Source of the DNA: Sphingomonas sp.
GTDB lineage: Bacteria; Pseudomonadota; Alphaproteobacteria; Sphingomonadales; Sphingomonadaceae
NCBI GenBank assembly: GCA_003248865.1
Contig: QFPK01000010.1
Location: 62,001-126,000, forward strand
Length of the DNA: 64,000 nucleotides
Direction of reading: 5' to 3'
Shown here one piece after another: positions 7,243-15,058 of the stretch. Position 1 is the first letter of the stretch. Each line of letters begins with the position of its first letter. The position numbers and the translations under genes are program-made. The notes below the pieces were generated by a model. The model saw only the letters and a program-made list of their open reading frames with translations. It had not been told where the DNA came from and did not search any database.

Positions 7243-8213
7243 ATCAGCCCACCCAGCGGGCTCGACGGATCGGCATAGCGCCTGACGGGCATGCGCCCGG
7301 CCAGATAGGCGTCGCGCCCGGCTTCCACGGCCGCCTTCATTGCGCGGGCCATGCGCACCGGGTCTTTCGCCTCGGCGATGGCGGTGTTCATCAGCACGCC
7401 GTCGCAGCCCAGTTCCATGGCGATGGCGGCATCGCTCGCGGTGCCCACGCCCGCATCCACCAGCACCGGCACCTTCGATTGCTCCACGATCAGGCGGATG
7501 TTCACGCGGTTCTGAATGCCCAGCCCCGATCCGATCGGCGCGCCCAAGGGCATGATCGCCGCTGCCCCCGCATCCTCCAGCCGCCGCGCCACTACGGGAT
7601 CGTCGGAGGTGTAGACCATCACGTCGAACCCCTCCTTCACCAGCACTTGCGTGGCGCGGATGGTTTCGATCACGTCGGGAAACAGCGTCTTCTGGTCGGC
7701 CAGCACTTCCAGCTTCACCAGGGTCCAGCCGCCGGCCTCGCGCGCCAGACGCAGCGTGCGCAGGGCGTCGTCGGCCGTGAAGCAGCCGGCCGTGTTGGGC
7801 AGATAGGTGAAGCGATCGGGCTTCACATAATCGGTCAGCAGCGGCTGGGACTTATCCGTCAGGTTCACCCGCCTGACCGCCACCGTCACGATCTCGGCGC
7901 CGGAGGCTTCGGCCGCAGCGGCATTCTGGGCGTAATCCTTATATTTGCCGGTGCCCACAATCAGGCGCGAACGGAAAGTCCGCCCTGCAACCGTCCAGCT
8001 GTCGTTCTGCCCCCCACCCACGAAATGCACGATCTCCACCTCATCACCTTCCGCCAGCGTCACATTGTCCCATGCGCTCATCGGCACGATCTCACGGTTG
8101 CGCTCCACCGCAACCCGACCTTTTGCCAGCTCCAGAGAGGCCACCAGCGCCGCCACGCTGCTTCCCGCCGGCAGTTCGCGCGGCTCACCATTCAAGCGGA
8201 TGGAGATTTTCAT
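7239..8213 (-). CDS. thiG: Sulfur carrier protein ThiS fused to thiazole synthase ThiG
   Basis: A single 324-residue frame holds both partners of thiazole formation in thiamine synthesis. Residues 1-68 are a ThiS ubiquitin-like fold starting [14 protein letters not shown] and ending HFVGGG. Residues from about 70 are ThiG, a TIM barrel that condenses deoxyxylulose phosphate, dehydroglycine and ThiS thiocarboxylate. The Schiff-base lysine is probably K167 in TLVKLEV, with [10 protein letters not shown] and [12 protein letters not shown] forming the phosphate site. ThiS normally needs a free C-terminal Gly-Gly; here Gly66-Gly68 is internal, so processing or a different chemistry is implied. DXP for this enzyme shares its origin with Dxr substrate (30855-32036). 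No thiamine-type riboswitch fits in the 51-bp divergent gap to aroQ. Confidence 0.92.
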   Translation of the reverse strand: MKISIRLNGEPRELPAGSSVAALVASLELAKGRVAVERNREIVPMSAWDNVTLAEGDEVEIVHFVGGGQNDSWTVAGRTFRSRLIVGTGKYKDYAQNAAAAEASGAEIVTVAVRRVNLTDKSQPLLTDYVKPDRFTYLPNTAGCFTADDALRTLRLAREAGGWTLVKLEVLADQKTLFPDVIETIRATQVLVKEGFDVMVYTSDDPVVARRLEDAGAAAIMPLGAPIGSGLGIQNRVNIRLIVEQSKVPVLVDAGVGTASDAAIAMELGCDGVLMNTAIAEAKDPVRMARAMKAAVEAGRDAYLAGRMPVRRYADPSSPLGGLI

Positions 8214-8264
8214 GCGCGCCTCTATAAAGCCCTCACTCGCAGGCTCAACCGAAAGGCGCGCGTC

Positions 8265-8711
8265 TTGTCTAATCTGGTGATGGTGCTGAACGGTCCCAAC
8301 CTCAACCTGCTCGGCACGCGGGAGCCTGAGGTTTACGGATCGACCACGCTGGACGATATCGCCGCCCGGCTGACCGATCAGGGGGACCGGCTGGGGATCA
8401 TGATCGACCTGCGGCAATCCAACCATGAAGGCCATCTGATCGACTGGCTGCACGAGGCGGGCGCGAAACGGGCGATCGCGGTGATCCTGAACGCGGGCGC
8501 CTATACCCACACCTCTGTGGCGCTTAGGGATGCCATCAAATCCATCAGCGTGCCGGTGATCGAGGTGCATCTTTCCAACCCCGCCGCACGCGAATCCTTT
8601 CGCCATGTCAGCCATATATCCCCCGTGGCGGCCGGTGTGATCCAGGGCTTCGGCGCGGCCGGCTATGCGCTGGCGCTGGACGCGGCCGCTTCAATGCGGC
8701 AAGGGCGCTAG
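8265..8711 (+). CDS. aroQ: 3-dehydroquinate dehydratase, type II
   Basis: AroQ removes water from 3-dehydroquinate to give 3-dehydroshikimate, the third step of the shikimate pathway. The 148-residue product is of the small dodecameric type II class, with [19 protein letters not shown] at the N-terminus (catalytic Tyr in VYG), the [13 protein letters not shown] loop, [13 protein letters not shown], and [21 protein letters not shown] chose TTG at 8265 because it gives the usual five or six residues before VLNGPN and has AAAGG upstream; GTG 8277 and ATG 8280 are alternatives that would shorten the N-terminus. The gene is divergent from thiSG and followed 28 bp later by accB, an arrangement (aroQ-accB-accC) common in proteobacteria. 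Confidence 0.95.
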   Translation: MSNLVMVLNGPNLNLLGTREPEVYGSTTLDDIAARLTDQGDRLGIMIDLRQSNHEGHLIDWLHEAGAKRAIAVILNAGAYTHTSVALRDAIKSISVPVIEVHLSNPAARESFRHVSHISPVAAGVIQGFGAAGYALALDAAASMRQGR

Positions 8712-8739
8712 CCATATTCCAGAAATCAAGGGACACCGA

Positions 8740-9213
8740 ATGGCTGCTTCCAAGGGCGCCGAACCCGCCGACAAGATGCGCGTCGAGATCGAACTGGTGA
8801 AACAGCTCGCCAGCCTGCTCGACGAAACCAACCTGACCGAGATCGAAGTGCATGACGGAGAGCGCGCCATCCGCGTGGCGCGCGGCGCCGCCGCGCCGGT
8901 GACCGTGGCGGCAGCGCCCGCCCCGGCAGCCGCACCCGCCGCGGCGGCCCCCGCGGCGGCGGCCCCTGCCGCCGATCATCCCGGCACGGTGAAATCGCCC
9001 ATGGTCGGCACCGCCTATCTGGCCCCGGAACCGGGCGCGGCGGACTATGTTTCGGTCGGCAAGGCCGTGAAGGAAGGCGAAACCCTTCTGATCGTGGAGG
9101 CGATGAAGGTGATGAACCCCATCACCGCGCCGCGCGCGGGCACGGTGAAGGCGATCCTGATCGCCAACGAACAGCCGGTCGAATATGACCAGCCGCTCGT
9201 CATCATCGAATAA
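8740..9213 (+). CDS. accB: Acetyl-CoA carboxylase biotin carboxyl carrier protein
   Basis: AccB carries biotin for acetyl-CoA carboxylase, the first committed step of fatty acid synthesis. The 157-residue protein has an N-terminal helical segment (residues 10-50), an Ala/Pro-rich flexible linker (about 52-77) and a C-terminal biotinyl domain. The biotinylated lysine is K123 in VEAMKVMN, and the protruding thumb region is present (YLAPEPGAADYVSVG). The ATG at 8740 is preceded by AAGGGA with suitable spacing; an upstream in-frame extension lies inside aroQ and is not conserved. AccC follows after 15 bases, so the two are one transcription unit. The carboxyltransferase genes accA and accD are not in the window. 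Confidence 0.95.
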   Translation: MAASKGAEPADKMRVEIELVKQLASLLDETNLTEIEVHDGERAIRVARGAAAPVTVAAAPAPAAAPAAAAPAAAAPAADHPGTVKSPMVGTAYLAPEPGAADYVSVGKAVKEGETLLIVEAMKVMNPITAPRAGTVKAILIANEQPVEYDQPLVIIE

Positions 9214-9228
9214 GGCGCGGCACCCGAT

Positions 9229-10572
9229 ATGTTCCGCAAGATCCTGATCGCCAACCGGGGCGAGATCGCGCTGCGCGTGCTGCGCGCGGCGCGCGAAATG
9301 GGCATCGGCACCGTCGCCGTGCACTCTACGGCCGATGCCAGCGCCATGCATGTGCGGCTGGCCGACGAGGCCATCTGCATCGGGCCGCCTTCGGCCAGCG
9401 ACAGCTATCTCAACATCCCCAACATCATCGCAGCAGCCGAGATCGCGCAGGCCGACGCCATCCACCCCGGCTATGGCTTTCTTTCCGAGAACGCCCGCTT
9501 CGCGGAAATCGTGGAAGAGCATCGCATCACCTGGATCGGCCCGACGCCCGATCATATCCGCACCATGGGCGACAAGGTGGAGGCAAAGCGCACCGCAGGT
9601 GCACTGGGCCTGCCGTTGGTCCCCGGCTCCGACGGGGCGGTGGAAACGGTGGAAGACGCCCGCAAGGTGGCGGAGGAATTCGGCTATCCGGTGCTGGTGA
9701 AGGCAGCCGCCGGCGGCGGCGGGCGCGGTATGAAGGTGGTGGAAAATGACGCCATGCTGGAAGGCGCCTTCCGACAGGCCCGCGCAGAGGCGAAGGCCGC
9801 CTTCGGCCATGACGCCGTCTATATCGAAAAATATCTGAAGAACCCGCGCCACATCGAATTCCAGGTATTCGGAGACGGCAAGGGCAACGCCATCCATCTG
9901 GGCGAGCGCGACTGTTCGCTGCAGCGCCGCCACCAGAAGGTGCTGGAGGAAGCCCCTTCCCCCGTTCTCTCGGCGAGCGAACGCCAGCGCATGGGCACCA
10001 TCTGCGCCAAGGCTATGGCGGACATGAAGTATCGCGGCGCGGGCACCATTGAATTCCTCTGGGAAAACGATGAGTTCTACTTCATCGAGATGAACACCCG
10101 GCTTCAGGTGGAGCATCCCGTCACGGAACTGCTGACGGGGATGGACCTGGTGAAGGAACAGATATGCGTGGCGGCCGGGCATAGCCTGTCCCGCACGCAG
10201 GATCAGGTGAAACTGAACGGCCACGCCATCGAAGTCCGCATCAATGCGGAAGACCCGCAGACCTTCGCCCCCTCGCCGGGCCTTGTCAGCGAGTTCCACG
10301 CAGCGGGCGGCCCCGGCGTGCGCATCGATTCCGCGCTCTACAGCGGCTATCGCGTGCCCCCCACCTACGACAGCCTCGTCGCCAAGCTGATCGTCCATGA
10401 CGACACGCGCGAGCAGGCCATTGCGCGCCTGAAGCGCGCGCTGGAGGAAATGGTGGTCGGCGGCATCAAGTCCACCATCCCGCTGCACCAGCGGCTGGTG
10501 GACGAACCCGATTTCCGCTCGGGCGACTACAGCATCAAATGGCTGGAAGCCCTGCTCGCCAGGAAAGACTGA
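9229..10572 (+). CDS. accC: Acetyl-CoA carboxylase, biotin carboxylase subunit
   Basis: AccC uses ATP and bicarbonate to carboxylate the biotin on AccB. The 447-residue product matches the family length and order: N-terminal Rossmann-like domain ([17 protein letters not shown]), an ATP-grasp domain with glycine-rich loop [12 protein letters not shown] around residue 162, the substrate loop [18 protein letters not shown], and the catalytic [16 protein letters not shown] segment. The C-terminal domain contains [13 protein letters not shown]. It is shorter than LiuD (20749-22680), which is a fusion of the same catalytic domain with a biotinyl domain. A hairpin with a 7-bp stem lies just after the stop (10580-10605), perhaps a terminator. 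Confidence 0.96.
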   Translation: MFRKILIANRGEIALRVLRAAREMGIGTVAVHSTADASAMHVRLADEAICIGPPSASDSYLNIPNIIAAAEIAQADAIHPGYGFLSENARFAEIVEEHRITWIGPTPDHIRTMGDKVEAKRTAGALGLPLVPGSDGAVETVEDARKVAEEFGYPVLVKAAAGGGGRGMKVVENDAMLEGAFRQARAEAKAAFGHDAVYIEKYLKNPRHIEFQVFGDGKGNAIHLGERDCSLQRRHQKVLEEAPSPVLSASERQRMGTICAKAMADMKYRGAGTIEFLWENDEFYFIEMNTRLQVEHPVTELLTGMDLVKEQICVAAGHSLSRTQDQVKLNGHAIEVRINAEDPQTFAPSPGLVSEFHAAGGPGVRIDSALYSGYRVPPTYDSLVAKLIVHDDTREQAIARLKRALEEMVVGGIKSTIPLHQRLVDEPDFRSGDYSIKWLEALLARKD

Positions 10573-10816
10573 GATCATACGCCACGGCGTATCTTCGTCG
10601 TGGCGCGTCCTTCCGTTTCTGATCGCGCAAAATGCCATCACTTCCGGGCTTTTGATCGCCAGGGATGGAAAGGGCCGGACGGGTTTCGGCCACTTTTGTG
10701 GCGGCGCAGCATATTTTTCCGCGCCCGCCTTAGCAACGCCACAGTTTTCGCCTAAAGGGCCAGCCTCCGCGCATTGGCCACTTGCGGCCGCGCCCTAGTT
10801 TCCGACGGATTCTATC
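10573..10816. other. Intergenic region between accC and the helicase gene
   Basis: This 244-bp gap holds a 7-bp inverted repeat (CGCCACG at 10580-10586 with CGTGGCG at 10599-10605) followed by a weak pyrimidine stretch. It may end accC transcription. The rest, including the segment around 10690-10740 with TTTCGGCCACTTTTGTGG, presumably contains the helicase promoter and leader. I see no convincing promoter boxes and no open frame with coding character. Confidence 0.4.
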
Positions 10817-12556
10817 TTGAGCTTCCCTACCCTCCCCCTCCTCGTCGAGGCGCTCGCCGCCCGTGGCTATACCGAGCCGACCGCCGTGCAGGCCGCCGTG
10901 CTGCAACCCGAAACGCAGGGGCGCGACCTGATCGTGTCCGCGCAGACCGGTTCCGGCAAAACGGTCGCCTTCGGCCTCGCCATCGCGCCCCAGCTGATCG
11001 ACGAAGAGGGCAAGGCGCGCCACGCCTTCGCGCCGCTGGCGCTCGCCATCGCGCCCACGCGCGAACTGGCGCTGCAGGTCAGCCGCGAACTGGAATGGCT
11101 CTATGCCGGTGCCCAGCTGCGTGTCGTCACCTGCGTCGGCGGCATGGACGCCGCGCGCGAACGCCGCGCGTTGGCGGGCGGGGCCCATGTGGTCGTCGGC
11201 ACGCCGGGCCGCCTGCGCGATCACCTCGAACGCGGCGCGCTCGATCTCGGCAGCCTGTCCGTCGCCATCCTCGATGAAGCGGATGAAATGCTCGACATGG
11301 GCTTCCGCGAGGATCTGGAAGAAATCCTGGACGCCACGCCGGAAGGTCGCCGGACATTGCTGTTCTCGGCCACCATGCCGCGCCCGATCGTGGCGCTGGC
11401 CAAGCGCTACCAGAAGGACGCACTCACCATCTCCACCGTGGGTGAAGAGCGCGGCCATGGCGACATCAGCTATCAGGCCGTCACCGTCGCCCCGTCGGAC
11501 ATCGAGAATGCAGTGGTGAACCTGCTGCGTTTCCACGAGGCGGAAACCGCGATCCTGTTCGCCGCCACGCGGGAAAATGTCCGCCGCCTGCACGCCAGCC
11601 TGTCGGAGCGCGGCTTCGATGCCGTGATGCTGTCGGGCGAAAGCAGCCAGTCGGAACGCAACCAGGCGCTGCAGGCCCTGCGCGACCGCCGCGCCCGCGT
11701 CTGCGTCGCCACCGATGTCGCCGCGCGCGGAATCGACCTGCCCGGGCTTTCCCTCGTCATCCATGTGGAAATCCCGCGTGACGCGGAAACCCTGCAGCAC
11801 CGCTCCGGCCGCACCGGCCGTGCGGGCGCCAAGGGCACTGCCATCCTGCTGGTGCCCTATCCGCGACGTCGCCGGGTGGAGTTGCTGCTGCGCGATGCCC
11901 GCATCACGGCCGAATGGCGCCGCCCGCCCACGGCGGACGAAATACGCGAAAAGGATCGCGCCCGCCTGCTGGACGAGCTGCTGCAACCGGTCGAGGTCGA
12001 GGAAGACGACGCCGAGCTCATCACCCGGCTTCTGGCCGAGCGCACGCCGGAGCAGCTCGCCGCCCTGCTGCTGAAGGCCAGCCGCGCCAAGCTGCCCGCC
12101 CCCGAGGACATGCTGGACGGCAGCAAGCCGGAAACCGCGCGCACCAAGGAACATCGCCCCGGCTTCGACGATGTGGTGTGGTTCCGCATGAACATCGGCC
12201 GCCGCCAGAACGCCGACCCGCGCTGGATCCTGCCGCTGGTTTGCCGTCGCGGCCACCTCACAAGGTCCGAAGTGGGCGCCATCCGCATCCAGGCCGCGGA
12301 AACCCATTTCGCGATCCCGCGCGCCAGCGCAGCGCGCTTCGCAGCCGCCGTCCGTCGCACCGCGCAGGCCGGCAGCGACGACGAGGCCGGCATCCTGTTC
12401 GAGCAGATCGACCGGGGCGCCGCCCCCAGCCCCGCCCCGGCCAACGACAGCGCGCCGCCACAGAAGGGGCCGCATGGTGGGCATGGCAAGGTCCATTCCG
12501 CCAAGCCCTGGAAGGCGAAGCACGGCAAGCCCGCCGCCGCCAAGCGGAAGGGCTGA
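10817..12556 (+). CDS. DEAD-box RNA helicase with DbpA-type RNA-binding C-terminus
   Basis: This ATP-dependent RNA helicase resembles DbpA and DeaD/CsdA, which act in ribosome assembly and mRNA unwinding. The 579-residue product has all helicase motifs in order: AQTGSGKT (I), PTRELA (Ia), TPGR (Ib), DEAD (II), SAT (III), the ATDVAARGIDLP region and HRSGRTGRAG (VI). A helical linker follows. Residues near 455-500 (WFRMNIGRRQNADPRWILPLVCRRGHLTRSEVGAIRI) look like the RRM-like DbpA domain that binds a specific RNA hairpin. The Lys/Ala/Gly-rich tail is probably an unstructured RNA-binding extension. The start is TTG (10817), with MSFPTLPLLVEAL aligning to family N-termini. It is not clear whether it is the DbpA or the DeaD orthologue. 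Confidence 0.9.
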   Translation: MSFPTLPLLVEALAARGYTEPTAVQAAVLQPETQGRDLIVSAQTGSGKTVAFGLAIAPQLIDEEGKARHAFAPLALAIAPTRELALQVSRELEWLYAGAQLRVVTCVGGMDAARERRALAGGAHVVVGTPGRLRDHLERGALDLGSLSVAILDEADEMLDMGFREDLEEILDATPEGRRTLLFSATMPRPIVALAKRYQKDALTISTVGEERGHGDISYQAVTVAPSDIENAVVNLLRFHEAETAILFAATRENVRRLHASLSERGFDAVMLSGESSQSERNQALQALRDRRARVCVATDVAARGIDLPGLSLVIHVEIPRDAETLQHRSGRTGRAGAKGTAILLVPYPRRRRVELLLRDARITAEWRRPPTADEIREKDRARLLDELLQPVEVEEDDAELITRLLAERTPEQLAALLLKASRAKLPAPEDMLDGSKPETARTKEHRPGFDDVVWFRMNIGRRQNADPRWILPLVCRRGHLTRSEVGAIRIQAAETHFAIPRASAARFAAAVRRTAQAGSDDEAGILFEQIDRGAAPSPAPANDSAPPQKGPHGGHGKVHSAKPWKAKHGKPAAAKRKG

Positions 12557-12561
12557 AGCCG

Positions 12562-13128
12562 ATGTCGCCTGTGCAGTTGTCCGAAAGCTCGAACAGCCGC
12601 CGGATGGCGCTGGCGCTGGCCGATATCCGCTACCTGTTCGAAGCCCCCGCCATCGATCCGATGGCGGGCAGCCATATGGGCCTCTCCGGCCTCGACGAAA
12701 TCCTGGCCCGGCTGAAGCGGGAAAAGCTGCCCAAGGGAGAACGGCTGCAGCTGCACCTCTCCGCCCCCGCCGACCAGATCGGCGCCACGACGCAGGCCGA
12801 TCTCGGCCGTGCCCTGTCGGCCTATGCCACGGCGCAGATCGCTGCCGAAGACAACAACCTTCAGCTTATCCGCCGGGAAACCGCCCAGTCGCTGCGGGTC
12901 GGCGGCCTGTTCCTCGCCGCCTGCCTGATCCTCGCGGCGCTGGTGGATCATCTCACCTTGCTGCCGCCCTTCGTGCAGTCCCTGCTGCGCGAAAGCCTGG
13001 TGATCGCCGGCTGGGTCGGGCTGTGGCATCCGCTGGATCTGCTGCTCTACAGCTGGTGGCCCAACCGCTACCGCATCGGCCTGCTGAAGCATGTGAAAGA
13101 CGCGGAGCTCAGCCTTCAGCCGGCCTGA
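12562..13128 (+). CDS. Uncharacterised two-segment membrane protein
   Basis: The 188-residue product begins five bases after the helicase stop and is probably co-transcribed with it. Residues 1-110 are soluble and charged (VQLSESSNSRRM, ILARLKREKLPKGERLQLHLSAP). Two hydrophobic stretches follow: VGGLFLAACLILAALV and ESLVIAGWVGLWHPLDLLLYSWW. The end is basic (NRYRIGLLKHVKDAEL). This looks like a cytoplasmic domain anchored by a membrane hairpin. I do not recognise a named family. Its last 13 bases overlap the 3' end of the convergent HxlR gene. The start ATG lies after gaagccg, a weak ribosome binding site. Confidence 0.75.
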   Translation: MSPVQLSESSNSRRMALALADIRYLFEAPAIDPMAGSHMGLSGLDEILARLKREKLPKGERLQLHLSAPADQIGATTQADLGRALSAYATAQIAAEDNNLQLIRRETAQSLRVGGLFLAACLILAALVDHLTLLPPFVQSLLRESLVIAGWVGLWHPLDLLLYSWWPNRYRIGLLKHVKDAELSLQPA

Positions 13129-13592
13129 CGCCGGTCCGTTGCCACCTTCACGGCCCGGCCTTCCACGGCGACGTCCCGCGCCCCCAATGGTTCCCCGCAT
13201 TCAGAGCAGCAGGTCGTGCTGCGGAACAGATGCCCGCAGGCCTTGTGCCGATGCAGAACCGGCGGGCCACCTTCGGCGGGATACCATTCATCGCCCCAGT
13301 GGATCAGCGCCAGCAGCGCTGGATACAGCCCCAGCCCCTTCTCGGTCAGCCGATACTCATGGCGAACAGGGCGTTGCTGATAAGGCCGCCTGTCCAGAAT
13401 TCCAGCTGCAGCCAACCCGTCCAGCCGCTCGGCGAGCGTGCGGCGGCTGATACCCAGGCTGTCCTCGAAATCCTCGAACCGCCGCACCTTCAGGAAGGCA
13501 TCGCGCAGGATCAGCAGCGTCCAGCGGTCACCCACCGCAGACAGCGCGCGGGCCAGCGAGCAATCCACCGCCTCCAGCTCATTCCACTTCAC
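13116..13592 (-). CDS. HxlR-family winged-helix transcriptional regulator
   Basis: This 158-residue protein is a DNA-binding repressor or activator of the HxlR type. The core is VDCSLARALSAVGDRWTLLILRDAFLKVRRFEDFEDSLGISRRTLAERLDGL, followed by the wing PVRHEYRLTEKGLGLYPALLALIHWGDEW. A C-terminal zinc-ribbon-like segment has cysteines in HKACGHLF and TTCCSECGEPL; this extension is seen in a subset of HxlR proteins. I start at GTG 13592 because MKWNELEAVDC aligns with family N-termini and the frame upstream has no better start. It is divergent from the SDR-like gene at 13698, with about 105 bases between them, so it probably controls that gene and its own. Confidence 0.88.
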   Translation of the reverse strand: MKWNELEAVDCSLARALSAVGDRWTLLILRDAFLKVRRFEDFEDSLGISRRTLAERLDGLAAAGILDRRPYQQRPVRHEYRLTEKGLGLYPALLALIHWGDEWYPAEGGPPVLHRHKACGHLFRSTTCCSECGEPLGARDVAVEGRAVKVATDRRQAG

Positions 13593-13697
13593 GTGCCGCG
13601 TCTCCCCGAATGCATGTTCTTGACAGCATGAAAACACTGCCCGATACAGTTCCAAAAGTAAACTGACTGTATCAGACCAATCGGGGAGGAACGCCGC

Positions 13698-14447
13698 ATG
13701 GTGCAGGCCAACAACGCCACGGCGCGCGACGCCAGCGTCGCCGTGATCGGCGCGGGCGATTTCATCGGCGCCGCCATCTGCCGCCGCTTCGCAGCCGAGG
13801 GCTATCTGGTCCATGGCGGCCGTCGTCAGGGCGAGAAGCTGGAGCCCCTTGCCGCCGAAATCGCTGCTGCGGGCGGCCGCTTCACCGGCCACACACTGGA
13901 TGCCCGCAGCGAAGAGGCTGTCACCGAATTCCTCAACGCCGCCAACGCGTCCGCCCCGCTGGAAGCCGTGATCTTCAACATCGGCGCCAATGTGAATTTC
14001 CCGCTGCTGGAAACCACCGAACGCGTGTTCCGCAAGGTGTGGGAAATGGCGTGCTACGCGGGCTTCCTCACCGGCCGGGAAGCCGCCCGCCACCTGCTGG
14101 CAAACGGCGGCGGCTCCATCTTCTTCACCGGCGCCACCGCCTCCACACGGGGTGGCAAGGGCTATGCCGCCTTCGCTTCGGCCAAGGCGGGCCTGCGCCT
14201 GCTCGCCCAGTCCATGGCGCGCGAACTGGGGCCGCAGAACATCCATGTCGCCCATCTGGTGATCGATGCCGGAGTCGACACCGCCTTCGTCCGCGATCTC
14301 TACGCCAAGCGCGGCATCACGGAACTTCCCGAAGGCACACTGATGGACCCGGCCTCGATCGCCGACACCTACTGGCACCTTCATACCCAACCCCGGGACG
14401 CCTGGACCCACGAACTCGATCTCCGGCCCTTTGCAGAAACATGGTGA
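13698..14447 (+). CDS. Short-chain dehydrogenase/reductase-like protein lacking the catalytic Tyr and Ser
   Basis: The 249-residue product has the SDR Rossmann fold: a nucleotide motif VIGAGDFIGAAI near residues 16-27, FNIGANVN near 93-100 and the helix KAGLRLLAQSMARELGPQNIHVAHLV. The active-site YxxxK position is F159-A-S-A-K163 (AAFASAK), so Tyr is replaced by Phe. The Ser expected 13 residues earlier is Ala146 (FTGATAS). Y156 is three residues off register. A subgroup of SDR-like proteins shares this FASAK pattern, so this is probably a family trait and not a recent mutation. Catalysis by the classical mechanism is unlikely. It is followed 11 bases later by the isomerase-like gene and divergent from the HxlR regulator. 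The start ATG follows ggggaggaacgccgc, a good ribosome binding site. Confidence 0.85.
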   Translation: MVQANNATARDASVAVIGAGDFIGAAICRRFAAEGYLVHGGRRQGEKLEPLAAEIAAAGGRFTGHTLDARSEEAVTEFLNAANASAPLEAVIFNIGANVNFPLLETTERVFRKVWEMACYAGFLTGREAARHLLANGGGSIFFTGATASTRGGKGYAAFASAKAGLRLLAQSMARELGPQNIHVAHLVIDAGVDTAFVRDLYAKRGITELPEGTLMDPASIADTYWHLHTQPRDAWTHELDLRPFAETW

Positions 14448-14458
14448 GGACCCAACCA

Positions 14459-15055
14459 ATGGACGTCACTTTCTGGTTCGATTTCGGCAGCCCCAACGCC
14501 TGGTTCGCCCACCGCGTCATCCCCGGCATCGAACAGCGCACCGGCGCCACATTCACCTATGTCCCGGTGCTGCTGGGCGGCATCTTCAAGGCCACTGGCA
14601 ATCAGGCTCCGATGATGGCGTTTGCCGGCATCCCCGCCAAGGTCGCCTATATGGGCCATGAGATGCAGCGCTTCATCCGCCGCCACGGCCTGCAGCAGTT
14701 CCGCCACAACCCGCACTTTCCGGTGAACACGCTGGCGCTGATGCGCGGCGCCACGGCCGCCGACAGCATCGGCCTGCTCGCGCCTTACACAGAGGCCATG
14801 TTCCGCTTCATGTGGGAAACACCCCGCAAGCTCGACGACCCGGCGATCCTCGCCGAAACGCTGGCCGAAGCGGGCCTGCCGGCAGAGCAGATCCTCACCC
14901 TCTCGCAAGACCCCGCCATCAAGGACCGGCTCGTCACCAATACTGCCGCCGCCGTGGCACAGGGCGTGTTCGGAATCCCCAGCTTCAAGGTGGGCGACGA
15001 ACTCTTCTTCGGCAAGGACAGCCTGGGCGATCTGGAGGCGGAACTGCGTAGCTAA
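14459..15055 (+). CDS. 2-hydroxychromene-2-carboxylate isomerase-like DsbA-fold protein
   Basis: The 198-residue protein belongs to the HCCA isomerase/kappa-class GST branch of the thioredoxin fold, glutathione-dependent enzymes acting on aromatic or epoxide-type substrates. Visible features are WFDFGSPNAWFAHRVIP at the N-terminus (Ser in the position of the active-site residue, where DsbA has CxxC), YVPVLLGGIFKATGNQ, and GVFGIPSFKVGDELFFGKDSL with the cis-proline loop near the end. It lies 11 bases after the SDR-like gene, so the pair is likely an operon controlled by the HxlR protein. The true substrate is not shown by the context; a role in naphthalene breakdown should not be assumed, as no dioxygenase genes are near. 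Confidence 0.87.
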   Translation: MDVTFWFDFGSPNAWFAHRVIPGIEQRTGATFTYVPVLLGGIFKATGNQAPMMAFAGIPAKVAYMGHEMQRFIRRHGLQQFRHNPHFPVNTLALMRGATAADSIGLLAPYTEAMFRFMWETPRKLDDPAILAETLAEAGLPAEQILTLSQDPAIKDRLVTNTAAAVAQGVFGIPSFKVGDELFFGKDSLGDLEAELRS

Positions 15056-15058
15056 GGG

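Noticed and set aside
8214..8264. Thiamine pyrophosphate riboswitch before thiSG
   Set aside because: The gap to the divergent aroQ is only 51 bases, too short for the aptamer, and the CTGAGA core is absent.
8608..10641. 677-codon open frame on the minus strand
   Set aside because: It is antisense to accB and accC, which are certain. Long antisense frames are common in GC-rich DNA with strong third-position bias, and its translation has no family motifs.
10730..12523. 597-codon open frame on the minus strand
   Set aside because: It is antisense to the DEAD-box helicase, whose motifs are all intact.
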